DNA of 64,000 nucleotides, taken from positions 40,651 to 104,650 of the forward strand of contig NZ_JACLBZ010000009.1 in assembly GCF_019748715.1 (NCBI RefSeq). The letters are read 5' to 3'. Each line of letters opens with the position of its first letter. The stretch's first letter is position 1. Source of the DNA: Sporosarcina aquimarina (GTDB lineage Bacteria > Bacillota > Bacilli > Bacillales_A > Planococcaceae). Positions 63,192-64,000 of this stretch are shown here, piece by piece. The position numbers and the translations under genes were made by a program. Below the pieces are notes generated by a model. That model did not search any database, had not been told where the DNA came from, and was given only the letters and a program-made list of their open reading frames with translations.

Positions 63192-63909
63192 ATTTACCAG
63201 CCCTTGCTGACTTAAAATGAAGTGAATATAACTCAGGATTATAATCAGCTATACAATATTCAACCAAATCACCATTCACGTCATATACAAATCGCTCTAA
63301 GTGTAAAGTATAACAATCTTCAGGAAGATTAAGTAATTCCGCATCTTCAATTGATATTTTTTGAGCGGTAATCTTTTCATCAGCTTCATGAAGCCGAATA
63401 GACAGTTCTTTCTCCATTAAATCATATAGTGTTCCATGGCTAATATCTAGATTTGCCAATTGTAGACCTATATTAACAGGATAATACTGTGTTTCGATCG
63501 CAAGTGGCACCTCATTTGCATAACGAACACGCTTAATCAGATACGCATTCTCTAAAGCAATCGCCTTATTTAATTCCTCAGGAACTACTTCAATTCCATG
63601 TTCAATTAGTTTAGTACTAGGAATCTTGTTCATACGCTCAATCATTTCAGTTGTACTAATAAAATTCCCCTGCCAATAATGAACAGGATGTTTTGAAATA
63701 AATGTTCCCCTACCATGTTTTTTTTCTAGTATTCCATCGATAACTAATTGTGAGATAGCTTCTCGAACAGTGCTTCTGCTCACATTATATGTTTCCATTA
63801 ATTCACGTTCACTTGGTATTTTCTCCTCAAATAGACCTTGCGTTATCTTTTGTTCTATACTCTTTCTAAGTTGTATATGAAGCGGCACTGGACTGCTAGG
63901 ATTGATCAC
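63190..63909 (-). CDS. GntR/HutC family transcriptional regulator
   Basis: A 239-residue regulator: an N-terminal GntR winged helix (about 5-70; PSERELMETYNVSRSTVREAISQLVIDGILEKKHGRGTF) and a C-terminal UTRA ligand domain (about 85-235). It most likely represses the convergent symporter-amidohydrolase operon, with its substrate or product as the inducer; this is inferred from position and family. The frame opens to a GTG at 63933, but GAGGAGG lies eight bases before the GTG at 63909, which gives MINPSSPVPLHIQL. Confidence 0.9.
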   Translation of the reverse strand: MINPSSPVPLHIQLRKSIEQKITQGLFEEKIPSERELMETYNVSRSTVREAISQLVIDGILEKKHGRGTFISKHPVHYWQGNFISTTEMIERMNKIPSTKLIEHGIEVVPEELNKAIALENAYLIKRVRYANEVPLAIETQYYPVNIGLQLANLDISHGTLYDLMEKELSIRLHEADEKITAQKISIEDAELLNLPEDCYTLHLERFVYDVNGDLVEYCIADYNPELYSLHFKSARAGK

Positions 63910-63952
63910 GCTAATTACCTCCTCAGAATTCACAAGGAAAAATTTCCTACGT

Positions 63953-63978
63953 GCCTATATACTTATATGTGGATAGGC
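63953..63978. promoter_or_regulatory. Candidate operator upstream of the GntR gene
   Basis: GCCTAT (63953-63958) and ATAGGC (63973-63978) are perfect six-base arms around an A/T-rich spacer, 44 bp before the GntR start. It could be the regulator's own operator; weak evidence near the window edge. Confidence 0.35.
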
Positions 63979-64000
63979 TACACTTAGTTAGACAATAAAA

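Overview
The window looks like a chromosomal segment of an aerobic, flagellated, endospore-forming member of the Bacillales. The genes shared with Bacillus subtilis lie in closely matching local order: fabHF/yjzD, yitUVW, yisKL, addBA, csbA-minJ-ctpB, ftsEX-cccB-prfB-secA-hpf and the fliT-fliS-fliD-flaG block. Two YjcZ-type small proteins and comK fit a Bacillus-like lifestyle. The M23 peptidase behind ftsX and the intergenic palindromic repeats make me think of Planococcaceae (Sporosarcina-like), but that placement is inference from gene content alone.

Region 1 (1-8.3 kb) has the fatty acid initiation genes fabH and fabF (fabF cut by the window edge) behind a FapR operator and a good sigma-A promoter, the small membrane protein YjzD, a ClpB disaggregase that lacks its N-terminal domain and sits behind a CtsR operator, an RraA-like aldolase, and yitW, yitV, yitU and a DegV protein. 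Region 2 (8.3-20 kb) has a membrane-anchored GH13 homologue that has lost catalytic residues, an unlisted 42-residue membrane protein, yisL, yisK, and the overlapping addB-addA-DUF418 operon. An 840-bp gene-free tract follows, holding a tandem A-B-A-B repeat, then a TVP38 protein and azlCD.

Region 3 (22.6-39.8 kb) is the division/secretion/motility block: csbA, minJ, ctpB with a redoxin and a membrane partner, an EnvC-like M23 peptidase behind ftsEX, cytochrome c-551, prfB with its programmed +1 frameshift, secA, hpf with a candidate sigma-B promoter, a PilZ protein, and flaG-fliD-fliS-fliT behind a candidate sigma-D promoter. Four of the five copies of a dispersed palindromic element lie here; the fifth is at 4.7 kb.

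Region 4 (39.9-57.8 kb) is chemosensory and accessory: four methyl-accepting chemotaxis proteins (two paralogous pairs, three with clear sigma-D-type promoters), YjaZ-like protease, YjcZ proteins, a gamma-glutamyl-GABA hydrolase-like protein, a heptad-repeat protein, comK next to a divergent competence-type sigma factor, a BenE transporter, uncharacterised proteins including a possible PD-(D/E)XK-fold protein, OsmC, a zinc-ribbon mini-protein and a 3-hydroxyacyl-CoA dehydrogenase. Region 5 (57.9-64 kb) starts with a decayed gene and continues with a compact operon of DUF3311 protein, sodium:solute symporter, AEC transporter and YtcJ-type amidohydrolase, convergent with a GntR/HutC regulator; this looks like an uptake-and-hydrolysis module for an unknown substrate. 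No rRNA, tRNA, insertion sequence, prophage or CRISPR array was seen.
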